A stretch of DNA of 14,535 nt from DASSKK01 sp035690495 (GTDB taxonomy: Bacteria; Actinomycetota; Actinomycetes; Propionibacteriales; Nocardioidaceae), in the NCBI GenBank assembly GCA_035690495.1, contig DASSKK010000055.1, positions 1 through 14,535 of the forward strand, read 5' to 3'. A model generated the notes under the pieces. That model was not told where the DNA came from. It ran no database searches and worked only from the letters and a program-made list of their open reading frames with translations. Position numbers and translations under genes: made by a program. This document shows positions 8,654 to 14,535 of the stretch, one piece after another (positions within the stretch are counted from its first letter, which is position 1; each line of letters starts with the position of its first letter).

Positions 8654-9118
8654 ATGGTCCGGTGCGGGCGTCCCTTCCGCGTGGGCCGAACATCTCTGCT
8701 CCTCATCGCAACGCTGCTGGGTCTTGCGACCATGCCCTTCCCGCAGACGCCCGCGTCGGCTTCCTGCGCGGCGCCTTATGTCAATGTCCCTGATCGGCTC
8801 GTATTGCAGCGCGGAGCGACGGTGACTATCCGAGGGCGTGCCTTCGTCAACGGCTGCCGGGACCATCAAGTGTGCACGGAGTCTCTGGGCTGCGAGTCCT
8901 GCAAGTACGACGAACCCCCGCCCACTGCGATGGGAGATGTGGGTCTACGACTCGCTCAGCGCGGACACACCTGGACTCTCGGGAAGGCGGACGCGGAGTC
9001 GTCCGAGAACCATCTGGGCTGGACCTCGTGGACGTTCGTGGTGCCCAACGGTGTGAAACCCGGTCCCGCGAGGCTGTTGCCCGAGCATGCACGGCCCATG
9101 CGTGTCTTGATCCGCTGA
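8654..9118 (+). CDS. Secreted cysteine-containing protein of unknown function
   Basis: I do not recognise a named family. The 154-residue protein has a good Sec signal peptide: a positively charged start (MVRCGRPFRVGR), a hydrophobic core (TSLLLIATLLGLA) and a probable cleavage site after ASA at about residue 37. The mature part begins with a beta-rich segment (VNVPDRLVLQRGATVTIRGRAF) like the start of an Ig-like or IPT-type domain. It then has a cysteine cluster GCRDHQVCTESLGCESCKYDE that could form disulfides outside the cell. The ATG at 8654 is preceded by GAGGGG at good spacing, which fixes the start. A reading from 8513 would overlap the VOC gene and place the signal peptide internally. 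It converges on the GNAT gene with a 12-nt gap. Confidence 0.75.
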   Translation: MVRCGRPFRVGRTSLLLIATLLGLATMPFPQTPASASCAAPYVNVPDRLVLQRGATVTIRGRAFVNGCRDHQVCTESLGCESCKYDEPPPTAMGDVGLRLAQRGHTWTLGKADAESSENHLGWTSWTFVVPNGVKPGPARLLPEHARPMRVLIR

Positions 9119-9130
9119 TTCGCCCGCGTC

Positions 9131-9643
9131 CTACGGCGGCCCAGGTTGCCAGGCGCCGTCGAGAAGCGCCTCGTAGACGTGAAGATCGCCGTTGGGACCC
9201 GATTGCCGGAAACCCGCACGCTCAAGGGTGCGTTGGGAGGCGAGGTTGTCTTTGTCGGTGTCGGCAACGACCCGGGACACGCCGTGATCGGCCGCGACGG
9301 TCAGGATCGCGGTCAGCGCCTCTGCTGCGTAGCCCTGACCACGAGCTGACGGTGCCAGGCCGTAGCCGATCTCGACGCATCCGTTGTGCGGCTGACCTTT
9401 GAAGCCGATGCCGCCGATGGCCTGCCCGTCGGCCTTGCGGGTGATCCGATAGTGCCCGAATGGCCGTTGGTCCCCATGGGCCGAGGCAGCCCTCAGGAAC
9501 GCCGTGACGCCGATGACGTCGCCGTCGAAGGGGTAGTCAGCTGCCCAGACGTCCCCGGCTCCGGCATGACGCGCGACTATGCGTTCGGCCTCTGCCGTGT
9601 CGATCGCGTGCAAGGTAAGTCGCGCCGTGTGAAGTTCGATCAC
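9131..9643 (-). CDS. GNAT-family N-acetyltransferase (RimJ/RimL-like)
   Basis: This is an acetyl-CoA-dependent acyltransferase, 170 residues from the GTG at 9643. The start MIELHTARLTLHAID is the standard opening of RimJ/RimL-type GNATs. The acetyl-CoA pyrophosphate loop is visible as GYGLAPSARGQGYAAEAL (R101-x-x-G-x-A), and NLASQRTLERAGF near the end is the usual alpha4 segment. An in-frame ATG at 9697 would add 18 hydrophobic residues that do not fit the family, so I prefer 9643, although neither start has a good ribosome binding site. The acceptor could be a protein N-terminus, an antibiotic or a small amine; nothing here decides. It diverges from the toxin-antitoxin pair to its right. Confidence 0.87.
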   Translation of the reverse strand: MIELHTARLTLHAIDTAEAERIVARHAGAGDVWAADYPFDGDVIGVTAFLRAASAHGDQRPFGHYRITRKADGQAIGGIGFKGQPHNGCVEIGYGLAPSARGQGYAAEALTAILTVAADHGVSRVVADTDKDNLASQRTLERAGFRQSGPNGDLHVYEALLDGAWQPGPP

Positions 9644-9735
9644 GACCGCAGCCAAGCAGGGCACGAGGAGCAGAGCAACATGTGGGTGACGGTCCATCGT
9701 GCACTTGGGGCCTCACCTGACGGCTACAGGAGTGC

Positions 9736-9741
9736 TACTTT
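9736..9741 (+). promoter_or_regulatory. -10 element for leaderless transcription of the toxin-antitoxin operon
   Basis: TACTTT ends exactly 6 nt before the antitoxin ATG at 9748. The only Shine-Dalgarno-like run (AGGAG, 9728-9732) is 15 nt away, too far to help. A leaderless message is the simplest reading. No good -35 was seen, and any autoregulatory operator would have to overlap this site. Confidence 0.5.
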
Positions 9742-9747
9742 TGTCGC

Positions 9748-10008
9748 ATGACCGAGATTGCGGCGCGGGAGCTGCGCAATCGCACTGCCGACGTGTTGCG
9801 GAGAGTGCAAGCGGGTGAGCAGGTGATCATCACCTCTCGCGGTCGTCCTGTCGCCGAGCTGACACCCCTCCGTGCAGTGCGTCGCGAGCCGATCGACCGT
9901 GCGGAGCTCACGCGGCGCTTGACTCGCGCGCAGGCCGATTCCGGGCTTCGTCGGGACCTGGCGACGCTGGCGGGCGACACCACCGACGACCTCGGTCCGA
10001 TCCGCTGA
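9748..10008 (+). CDS. Type II antitoxin, Phd/YefM family (VapB role)
   Basis: This 86-residue protein neutralises the adjacent PIN toxin and usually represses its own operon. MTEIAARELRNRTADVLRRVQAGEQVIITSRGRPVAELTP is the typical Phd/YefM DNA-binding and dimerisation domain (about 1-42); the tail (about 50-86) is the flexible toxin-binding part. Its stop codon TGA shares its last base with the ATG of the toxin gene, the tight coupling expected for a toxin-antitoxin pair. The operon probably starts with a leaderless message. Confidence 0.93.
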   Translation: MTEIAARELRNRTADVLRRVQAGEQVIITSRGRPVAELTPLRAVRREPIDRAELTRRLTRAQADSGLRRDLATLAGDTTDDLGPIR

Positions 10009-10412
10009 TGCCATCGGTGACGAAGGGTCTGCTGGACACGAGCGTGTTCATCGCTGCTGAGTCAGGCAGACCGATGAACACCCAGTTGCTGCCGGACCAG
10101 AGCGCGATCTGCCCGGTGACGATCGCCGAGCTGCATGCAGGCGTGCTGATCACCGCCGACGTCGACACTCGCGCTCGGAGGCTGGCCACGCTGGAGTCCA
10201 CGTCCGACATCGAGGTACTCGCAATCGACGGCGAGGTTGCGGCTACGTGGGCGCGTCTGCGCGTGCATCTCGCCGAGAAGGGCCGACGAGTCAACATCAA
10301 CGACTTGTGGATCGCGGCAACGGCGGCCGCCCACGGAGTCCCGGTGGTGACACAAGACGACGACTTCGCCCCGCTCCAGGGCGCCCAGGGCTTCGACGTC
10401 ATCCGGGTCTGA
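10008..10412 (+). CDS. vapC: VapC-type PIN-domain ribonuclease toxin
   Basis: PIN-domain toxins are Mg2+-dependent endoribonucleases that cut tRNA or rRNA when freed from antitoxin. The 134 residues carry all the acidic residues: D10 in LLDTSVFIAAE, E41 in TIAELHAG, D99 in NDLWIAATA, and D117/D118 in TQDDDF. Length and order are normal, so it should be active. Translation is coupled to the antitoxin by a one-base overlap (TGATG). The stop is only 45 nt before the AAA+ ATPase gene. Confidence 0.94.
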   Translation: MPSVTKGLLDTSVFIAAESGRPMNTQLLPDQSAICPVTIAELHAGVLITADVDTRARRLATLESTSDIEVLAIDGEVAATWARLRVHLAEKGRRVNINDLWIAATAAAHGVPVVTQDDDFAPLQGAQGFDVIRV

Positions 10413-10445
10413 CGATTCCCAGGCTCGGCCGTTGGGCGGCCGGCG

Positions 10446-10451
10446 TAGCGT
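10446..10451 (+). promoter_or_regulatory. -10 element for leaderless transcription of the AAA+/VWA operon
   Basis: TAGCGT ends exactly 6 nt before the GTG at 10458, with no ribosome binding site between. Just upstream (10426-10440) GGCCG-TTGGG-CGGCC can form a short hairpin without a T run. It might weakly end the toxin-antitoxin transcript, but it is too short to call a terminator. Confidence 0.5.
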
Positions 10452-10457
10452 GGCGGC

Positions 10458-11858
10458 GTGGCTCACATGGCACAGACGGGGAGGCCGGACACGCTCGGGG
10501 CGCTGCGGGAGACCGGTCACCGGCCGCGCTCGGTCAAGACGGAGATACGGGACAACCTGCTGACCCGGCTCAGGGACGGCGTACCCGCGTTCCCCGGGAT
10601 CGTCGGCTTCGACGAGACCGTGCTGCCGCAGCTCGAGTCCGGGCTGCTTGCCGGGCACGACCTGGTGCTGCTCGGTGAGCGCGGCCAGGGCAAGACCCGG
10701 CTGATGCGCACAGTCGCGGCGCTGCTGGACGAGTGGTCGCCTGTCGTGGCCGGCTGCGAGATCCACGACGACCCCGCGGCGCCGGTCTGCGTGCGCTGCC
10801 GGCGGCTGGCCGCCGAGCAGGGCGACGAGCTGCCGGTGGTGTGGCGGCACCGCGACGAGAGGTACGTCGAGAAGCTGGCCACCCCGGACACGAGCGTCGG
10901 CGACCTGGTCGGCGACGTCGACCCGGTCAAGGTCGCCGCCGGACGGACCCTCGGCGATCCGGAGACCATCCACTACGGGCTGCTGCCCCGCACCAACCAC
11001 GGCGTGTTCGGGCTCAACGAGCTGCCCGACCTCGCCGAGCGCATCCAGGTGGCCCTGTTCAACGTGCTGGAGGAGCGCGACATCCAGGTGCGCGGCTACT
11101 CGCTGCGGCTGCCGTTGGACGTCCTGCTGATCGCGACCGCGAACCCCGAGGACTACACCAACCGGGGACGGATCATCACCCCGCTCAAGGACCGGTTCGG
11201 AGCGGAGATCCGCACCCACTACCCGTTCGAGGTCGGGGAGGAGATCGCGCTGGTCGCCCAGGAGGCGGAGCCGGTCGCCGAGGTCCCCGAGCATCTGCTG
11301 GAGGTGCTGGCTCGCTGGACCAGGGAGCTTCGGGAGTCGTCGTCGATCGACCAGCGTTCGGGGGTCAGCGCCCGGTTCGCGATCGCGGCTGCGGAGTCCG
11401 TCGCCGCGTCCGCCCTGCGCCGCAGTGCGCGCACCGGCGATCCGGAGGTCGTTGCGCGGGTCTGCGACCTGCCGTCGGTGGTGCCGACGCTGCTCGGCAA
11501 GCTGGAGTTCGAGATGGGCGAGGAGGGAAGGGAGGCCGCGGTCGTCGAGCACCTGCTCCGGCTGGCCGTCGCGCACACGTTCCGCGACCGGCTGGTCGGG
11601 CTCGACCTGTCCGGCTTCACGAACCTGTTCGCCGAGGGGGCCACCATCGAGAGCGGTGAGCTGGTGCCGGCGGCGGACCTGCTCGCCCAGGTCGGCACGG
11701 TGCCCGGGCTGGCCAAGGTGCTCGACGCCCTCGGCGACGGCGACGCCTCCTCCCCGGGCGTGGTGGCGGCGGCGCTGGAGATGGTCCTCGAAGGGCTGCA
11801 CCTGACCCGGCGCATCGACAAGGAGTCCGTCGCCGGGCGGACCGTCTACGGCGGCTGA
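10458..11858 (+). CDS. MoxR/Mg-chelatase-I-like AAA+ ATPase
   Basis: This is the ATPase half of a MoxR-VWA type machine, which remodels or metallates a partner protein using ATP. Over 466 residues it shows Walker A GERGQGKT (73-80), a Walker-B-like VFGLNELPDL (183-192), sensor 1 ATANPEDYTNRGR (N229) and the likely arginine finger R246 in PLKDRFG. Between Walker A and B is a chelatase-I-like insertion containing C100, C111 and C114 (CEIHDD...CVRC), possibly a metal site. GTG at 10458 fits a leaderless start; ATG at 10467 is an alternative. The gene is followed after 2 nt by the VWA gene, so the pair is one operon. It resembles proteins annotated 'magnesium chelatase', but no chlorophyll or cobalamin genes are nearby, so that substrate is not supported. 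Confidence 0.92.
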   Translation: MAHMAQTGRPDTLGALRETGHRPRSVKTEIRDNLLTRLRDGVPAFPGIVGFDETVLPQLESGLLAGHDLVLLGERGQGKTRLMRTVAALLDEWSPVVAGCEIHDDPAAPVCVRCRRLAAEQGDELPVVWRHRDERYVEKLATPDTSVGDLVGDVDPVKVAAGRTLGDPETIHYGLLPRTNHGVFGLNELPDLAERIQVALFNVLEERDIQVRGYSLRLPLDVLLIATANPEDYTNRGRIITPLKDRFGAEIRTHYPFEVGEEIALVAQEAEPVAEVPEHLLEVLARWTRELRESSSIDQRSGVSARFAIAAAESVAASALRRSARTGDPEVVARVCDLPSVVPTLLGKLEFEMGEEGREAAVVEHLLRLAVAHTFRDRLVGLDLSGFTNLFAEGATIESGELVPAADLLAQVGTVPGLAKVLDALGDGDASSPGVVAAALEMVLEGLHLTRRIDKESVAGRTVYGG

Positions 11859-11860
11859 GC

Positions 11861-13861
11861 ATGGCGTCGGGTCGCTACCGGTACAGCCCGTGGAGCGGTG
11901 GTCCGGACCCGCTCCGGCCGCCGTACGACGTGCGCGCGGCTCTCGACGACATCGGCCGCGACGTGCTCGCCGGCGGGTCGATGCGCGAGGCGATGCGCGA
12001 GTTGCTGCGTCGGGGGATGACCGGCCCGGACGGCCGGATGCCCGGACTCGACGACCTCGCTGCCCGGATCCGCCGGATGCGCAAGGCCGCGCGGCGCCGC
12101 GGCGACCTCGGCGGGACCCTCGACAAGGTCTCCGCCGCACTCGACCAGGCGCTCGCCGAGGAGCGTCATACGCTCGCCGGCGAGGACGGCGACGACGCAC
12201 GGTGGGCGGAGATGGAGCTCGACACGCTGCCTGACGACACCGCGGGTGCGATCAGGGCGCTGGACGACTACCAGTGGCACTCACCGCAGGCACGCGAGAC
12301 GTTCGAGTCGATCAAGCAGATGCTGCGCCGGGAGGTGCTCGACGCCCAGTTCGCCGGCCTCGCCCAGGCGCTCGACTCCAGCGACCCCGAGGCGATGCAG
12401 CGCGTCAAGGACATGCTCGCCGACCTGAACGCGCTGCTGGCCGCTCACGCCCGCGGCGAGGACACCACCGACGCGTTCCGCGACTTCATGGACAAGCACG
12501 GCGAGCTGTTCCCCGAGAACCCTCGAGATGTCGACGAGCTGATCGACGCGCTGGCGCGGCGCCAGGCCGCGGCGGACCGGCTGATGGCCTCGCTGTCACC
12601 CGAGCAGCGCGAGCAGCTCGGCCAGCTGATGAGCCAGGCGCTGTCCGATCCCGACCTCGCCTCCCAGATGGCGCAGCTCTCCGACAACCTGAGAGCGCTG
12701 CGGCCCGGGATGGCCCGCGGCCCGGTGGACATGAGGCCTGGCGGCGAGCAGCTCGGCTACAGCGACGCGGTGCAGACGGTCGCCGAGCTCGCCGACCTGG
12801 ACGCCCTCGAGCAGGCGGTCGACGGCGCCATGCGCGGCGGCAGCCTCGACGACGTCGACGTCGAGGCGCTCGAGCGGCACCTCGGCGGGGTCGCGCTGAC
12901 GGACTTCCGTGCGCTGCGCGAGCTGGAGAGGGAGCTGGAGCGCCAGGGGTACGTCGACCGGGTCGGCGACACGATGCGGCTGACCCCGCGTGCGCTGCGC
13001 CGGCTAGGGGAGACCGCCCTGCGCCGGGTGTTCGCCCAGCTCGAGGCGCGTGGCTCCGGCGACCACGCCGACCGCCGGGTCGGGTCCGCCGACGAGCAGA
13101 CCGGGCTGACCCGGCCGTGGGCGTTCGGCGACGAACTGCCGCTGGACGCCGTACGCACCGTCTCCAACGCACTCCTGCGCGATTCGTCCGCGGTAGCCCC
13201 GCGGGGGGCACCCGCGCAAGTGCGGACGAATCGGGGTGTGGGGCTGCTGGTGGACGACTTCGAGGTCGTCGAGACCGAACGGCGTACGTCGGCTGCCGTG
13301 GCTCTCTGCGTGGACCTGTCCTACTCGATGGTGCGCGAGGGGCGCTGGGGGCCGATGAAGCAGACCGCGCTCGCGCTGTCCCACCTGGTGGCGACGCGGT
13401 TCCGGCAGGACGCGCTGGAGATCATCGGCTTCAACCTGACGGCGCGGCGGATGTCGCCGGTCGCGCTGGCCGACGCCGAGCCGGAGTGGGTGCAGGGCAC
13501 CAACCTGCAGCACGCGCTGATGATCGCCGGCCGGCACCTGCGCCGGCACCCCGACTCCGAGCCGGTCGTGCTGGTGGTGACCGACGGGGAGCCGACCGCG
13601 CACCTGCTGGACGGCGGGACGCCGTACTTCGACTGGCCGACCACGCGCGAGACGCTGCGGGCCACGGTGAGCGAGGTGGACCGGCTGGCGAGGTACGGCG
13701 CAGCGATGAACTTCTTCATGCTCGGCGAAGACCCGGGGCTGGCCCGCTTCGTGGACGCGGTCGCCCGGCGTGCCGGCGGCCGCGTGTTCACCCCCGACCT
13801 GTCCCGGCTCGGGGAGTACGTCGTGGCCGACTACCTGCGTGCCCGGCGGGGCCGCCGCTGA
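11861..13861 (+). CDS. VWA-domain protein, partner of the MoxR-like ATPase
   Basis: This 666-residue protein pairs with the upstream ATPase. The N-terminal two thirds are helical and rich in charged residues, probably an adaptor region. The C-terminal VWA domain (about 475-660) has a complete MIDAS site: DLSYS (D485, S487, S489), T547 in QGTNLQ, and D575 in VTDGEP. It should bind Mg2+ or Mn2+ and contact a partner through an acidic side chain. The ATG lies 2 nt after the ATPase stop, so translation is coupled. Just before the VWA domain, residues about 440-458 are encoded by a 54-nt palindromic element and look foreign to the family; the reading frame is kept. There is no signal peptide or membrane segment. 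The client protein is unknown. Confidence 0.9.
   Translation: MASGRYRYSPWSGGPDPLRPPYDVRAALDDIGRDVLAGGSMREAMRELLRRGMTGPDGRMPGLDDLAARIRRMRKAARRRGDLGGTLDKVSAALDQALAEERHTLAGEDGDDARWAEMELDTLPDDTAGAIRALDDYQWHSPQARETFESIKQMLRREVLDAQFAGLAQALDSSDPEAMQRVKDMLADLNALLAAHARGEDTTDAFRDFMDKHGELFPENPRDVDELIDALARRQAAADRLMASLSPEQREQLGQLMSQALSDPDLASQMAQLSDNLRALRPGMARGPVDMRPGGEQLGYSDAVQTVAELADLDALEQAVDGAMRGGSLDDVDVEALERHLGGVALTDFRALRELERELERQGYVDRVGDTMRLTPRALRRLGETALRRVFAQLEARGSGDHADRRVGSADEQTGLTRPWAFGDELPLDAVRTVSNALLRDSSAVAPRGAPAQVRTNRGVGLLVDDFEVVETERRTSAAVALCVDLSYSMVREGRWGPMKQTALALSHLVATRFRQDALEIIGFNLTARRMSPVALADAEPEWVQGTNLQHALMIAGRHLRRHPDSEPVVLVVTDGEPTAHLLDGGTPYFDWPTTRETLRATVSEVDRLARYGAAMNFFMLGEDPGLARFVDAVARRAGGRVFTPDLSRLGEYVVADYLRARRGRR
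13180..13233. repeat. Palindromic (REP-like) element inside the VWA gene
   Basis: Two perfect 12-nt arms, CGATTCGTCCGC (13180-13191) and GCGGACGAATCG (13222-13233), face each other across 30 nt. The centre itself contains CCCCGCGGGG, so a branched hairpin is possible. The total is 54 nt, exactly 18 codons, so the VWA frame is preserved. It encodes a loop between two conserved protein segments. No second copy was seen in this window. Confidence 0.7.
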
Positions 13862-13865
13862 CCGT

Positions 13866-14281
13866 TCAGGGAGCAGAGTGAATGCGCCGACATGTTCGGG
13901 GCGCACGACGGCGAAGTGGCGCCGGTCGAGAGTGGCGATCTCAGTGACGCTCAAGCGTTCCGCGGTGGCGACGACCGACGCATCGACTGTGCCCAGCGGC
14001 AGGTCGCGGTAGCGGGCGACGAGTTCGGCGATCCGCAGCCAATCCACCACCGCCACGGGTTCGACGTTGAACGCGCCACCGGCGAGGTCCCCGAGGAAAC
14101 GCACCTCCGCGTCTGTACGGAGGCGCGTTGCGAGCAAGTACACGACCTCGGTGATGACCCGGCTGGGCACGACGAGCGGACCTGGGTGGGTCTCGAGCAG
14201 CTCGAGCGAGGCATCGTGGTGTGCATCGTCCGCGTCGACGTAGGCGTAGAGCGGTCCGGCATCGACGACGAGCGCGGCTAT
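13866..14281 (-). pseudogene. Decayed VapC-type PIN toxin, no normal start or stop
   Basis: Reading leftward from 14281, about 138 residues form a good PIN domain: VVDAGPLYAYVDADDAHH (first Asp), SRVITEVVYLL (Glu), LGTVDASVVATAE (Asp) and IATLDRRHF (Asp), ending HVGAFTLLP. No ATG, GTG or TTG exists near the expected start in this frame; the codon there is ATA (14281-14279), overlapping the TAG stop of the antitoxin. The next in-frame start is at 14512, inside the insertion sequence. At the other end the frame does not stop after LLP but runs on antisense through the VWA gene to 13004. A TGA sits right after the LLP codons one frame away (13868-13866), so loss of a single base would explain this. 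It is 4 nt from the convergent VWA stop. Sequencing error or use of ATA as a start are the alternatives. Confidence 0.7.
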
Positions 14282-14394
14282 CGCGCAACCTCGGCAGCCA
14301 GGATCTCCTCGATGCGCTCGGAGACATCGCTGCGTCCGCTGTGCCCGGCGCCGGCCGCGCCGAGCCGGCGTCGGCTCGACGAATCCCCGAAATA
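14278..14394 (-). pseudogene. 3' remnant of the antitoxin gene, cut by an insertion sequence
   Basis: Upstream of the PIN remnant, 38 codons read YFGDSSSRRR then HSGRSDVSERIEEILAAEVAR and stop with TAG. The SGRSDVSERIEEILAAE tail is typical of the toxin-binding C-terminus of ribbon-helix-helix type VapB antitoxins. The DNA-binding N-terminus is missing because the insertion sequence begins at about 14395. A chimeric reading frame of 55 codons can start at a GTG inside the element (14445) and run into this tail, so part of the antitoxin might still be made. The family call rests on the short tail and its position before a PIN gene. Confidence 0.55.
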
Positions 14395-14441
14395 GGGCTC
14401 TCCTGACGCTTCCGTGGGTGGTTGAGCGCGCCTGAGAGGGG

Positions 14442-14510
14442 GCACGCCGTTCCCTGTCTATGTTCTGGGCTTGTTGAAGGTCCCGAACAACAGAACAGGA
14501 AACGGCGTGC
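14442..14510 (+). promoter_or_regulatory. Hairpin covering the transposase ribosome binding site and start codon
   Basis: Arms at 14442-14457 (GCACGCCGTTCCCTGT) and 14495-14510 (ACAGGAAACGGCGTGC) pair in 15 of 16 positions. Inside them TGTTC-T-GGG and CCCGAACA extend the stem with one bulged base. In RNA the right arm contains the AGGA ribosome binding site and the GTG start at 14507, which would be hidden in transcripts that include the left arm. Confidence 0.65.
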
Positions 14511-14535
14511 AAGCAGCGACTCTATGGCGACGGCT
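14507..14535 (+). CDS. Transposase N-terminus, probably ISL3 family, partial
   Basis: Nine full codons are visible from the GTG, reading MQAATLWRR, with AGGA 7 nt upstream as ribosome binding site. The opening QAATLWRRL resembles actinobacterial ISL3-type transposases, which continue with a zinc-finger domain and a DDE domain. Too little is present for certainty. The position behind an IS-like end and a leader hairpin supports it. Confidence 0.5.

Larger units (their letters stand above)
14395..14535 (+). mobile_element. Left end of an insertion sequence, probably ISL3 family (continues past the window)
   Basis: From about 14395 the sequence changes from antitoxin coding to GGGCTCTCCTGACGCTTCCG, a plausible terminal inverted repeat beginning GG, as in ISL3 elements. 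It then has a leader and a transposase start at 14507. The other end and the target duplication (8 bp in ISL3) are outside the window, so the exact boundary is inferred from where the antitoxin homology stops. Confidence 0.6.

Noticed and set aside
10426..10440. Hairpin GGCCG-TTGGG-CGGCC after vapC as a terminator
   Set aside because: Five base pairs only and no T run; such short GC hairpins are common in DNA of this composition.
10062..12200. A 712-codon open frame on the minus strand
   Set aside because: Antisense to vapC, the AAA+ ATPase and the start of the VWA gene; no recognisable motif.
14370..14392. GACGAATC near 14378 as a second copy of the palindromic element arm
   Set aside because: Only 8 bases match, there is no facing arm, and it lies in the antitoxin coding remnant; likely chance.
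13004..14512. A 502-codon minus-strand frame as one real gene
   Set aside because: Only its middle part (14281-13868) is a PIN domain. The start lies inside the insertion sequence in a non-coding frame and the last third is antisense to the VWA gene.

Overview
The window is high-GC DNA that reads like a free-living soil actinobacterium, with Nocardioides or a relative as a plausible but unproven guess. The reasons are the GC-rich third codon positions, GTG starts, the actinobacterial-type [NiFe]-hydrogenase, and several starts that look leaderless: a TANNNT hexamer exactly 6 nt before the start codon and no ribosome binding site.

Left part (1-2884, minus strand): an H2-oxidation operon read right to left, hypA - hypB - hhyS - hhyL. 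The large subunit runs off the left edge. HypA and HypB deliver nickel to the large subunit. HhyS carries the electron-relay clusters. The type (group 1h, formerly group 5) scavenges trace H2 in aerobic actinobacteria. A succinate-semialdehyde-type aldehyde dehydrogenase gene (2940-4313) lies just upstream on the same strand. Divergent from it are glgX (4442-6577, glycogen debranching) and a short-chain dehydrogenase (6588-7505).

Middle part (7506-9643): small accessory genes. These are a P-loop kinase-like gene whose C-terminus is knocked out of frame (7614-8115, minus strand, locally AT-richer), a VOC/glyoxalase-fold protein, a secreted cysteine-containing protein of unknown function, and a GNAT acetyltransferase.

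Right part (9748-14535): an intact Phd/YefM-VapC toxin-antitoxin pair, then a two-gene MoxR-like AAA+ ATPase / VWA-domain pair, the usual layout for a metal-chelatase-like remodelling machine. The VWA gene contains a 54-nt palindromic element read in frame. Convergent to it is a second, decayed VapBC module. Its antitoxin is cut off by the left end of an insertion sequence, and its toxin lacks both a normal start codon and its expected stop. The insertion sequence looks like ISL3 family. Its transposase starts 29 nt before the window ends, behind a long hairpin that covers the ribosome binding site and start codon.

No tRNA, rRNA or CRISPR array was seen, and no gene-free stretch exceeds about 130 nt. 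All family calls come from reading motifs by eye, with no database search.
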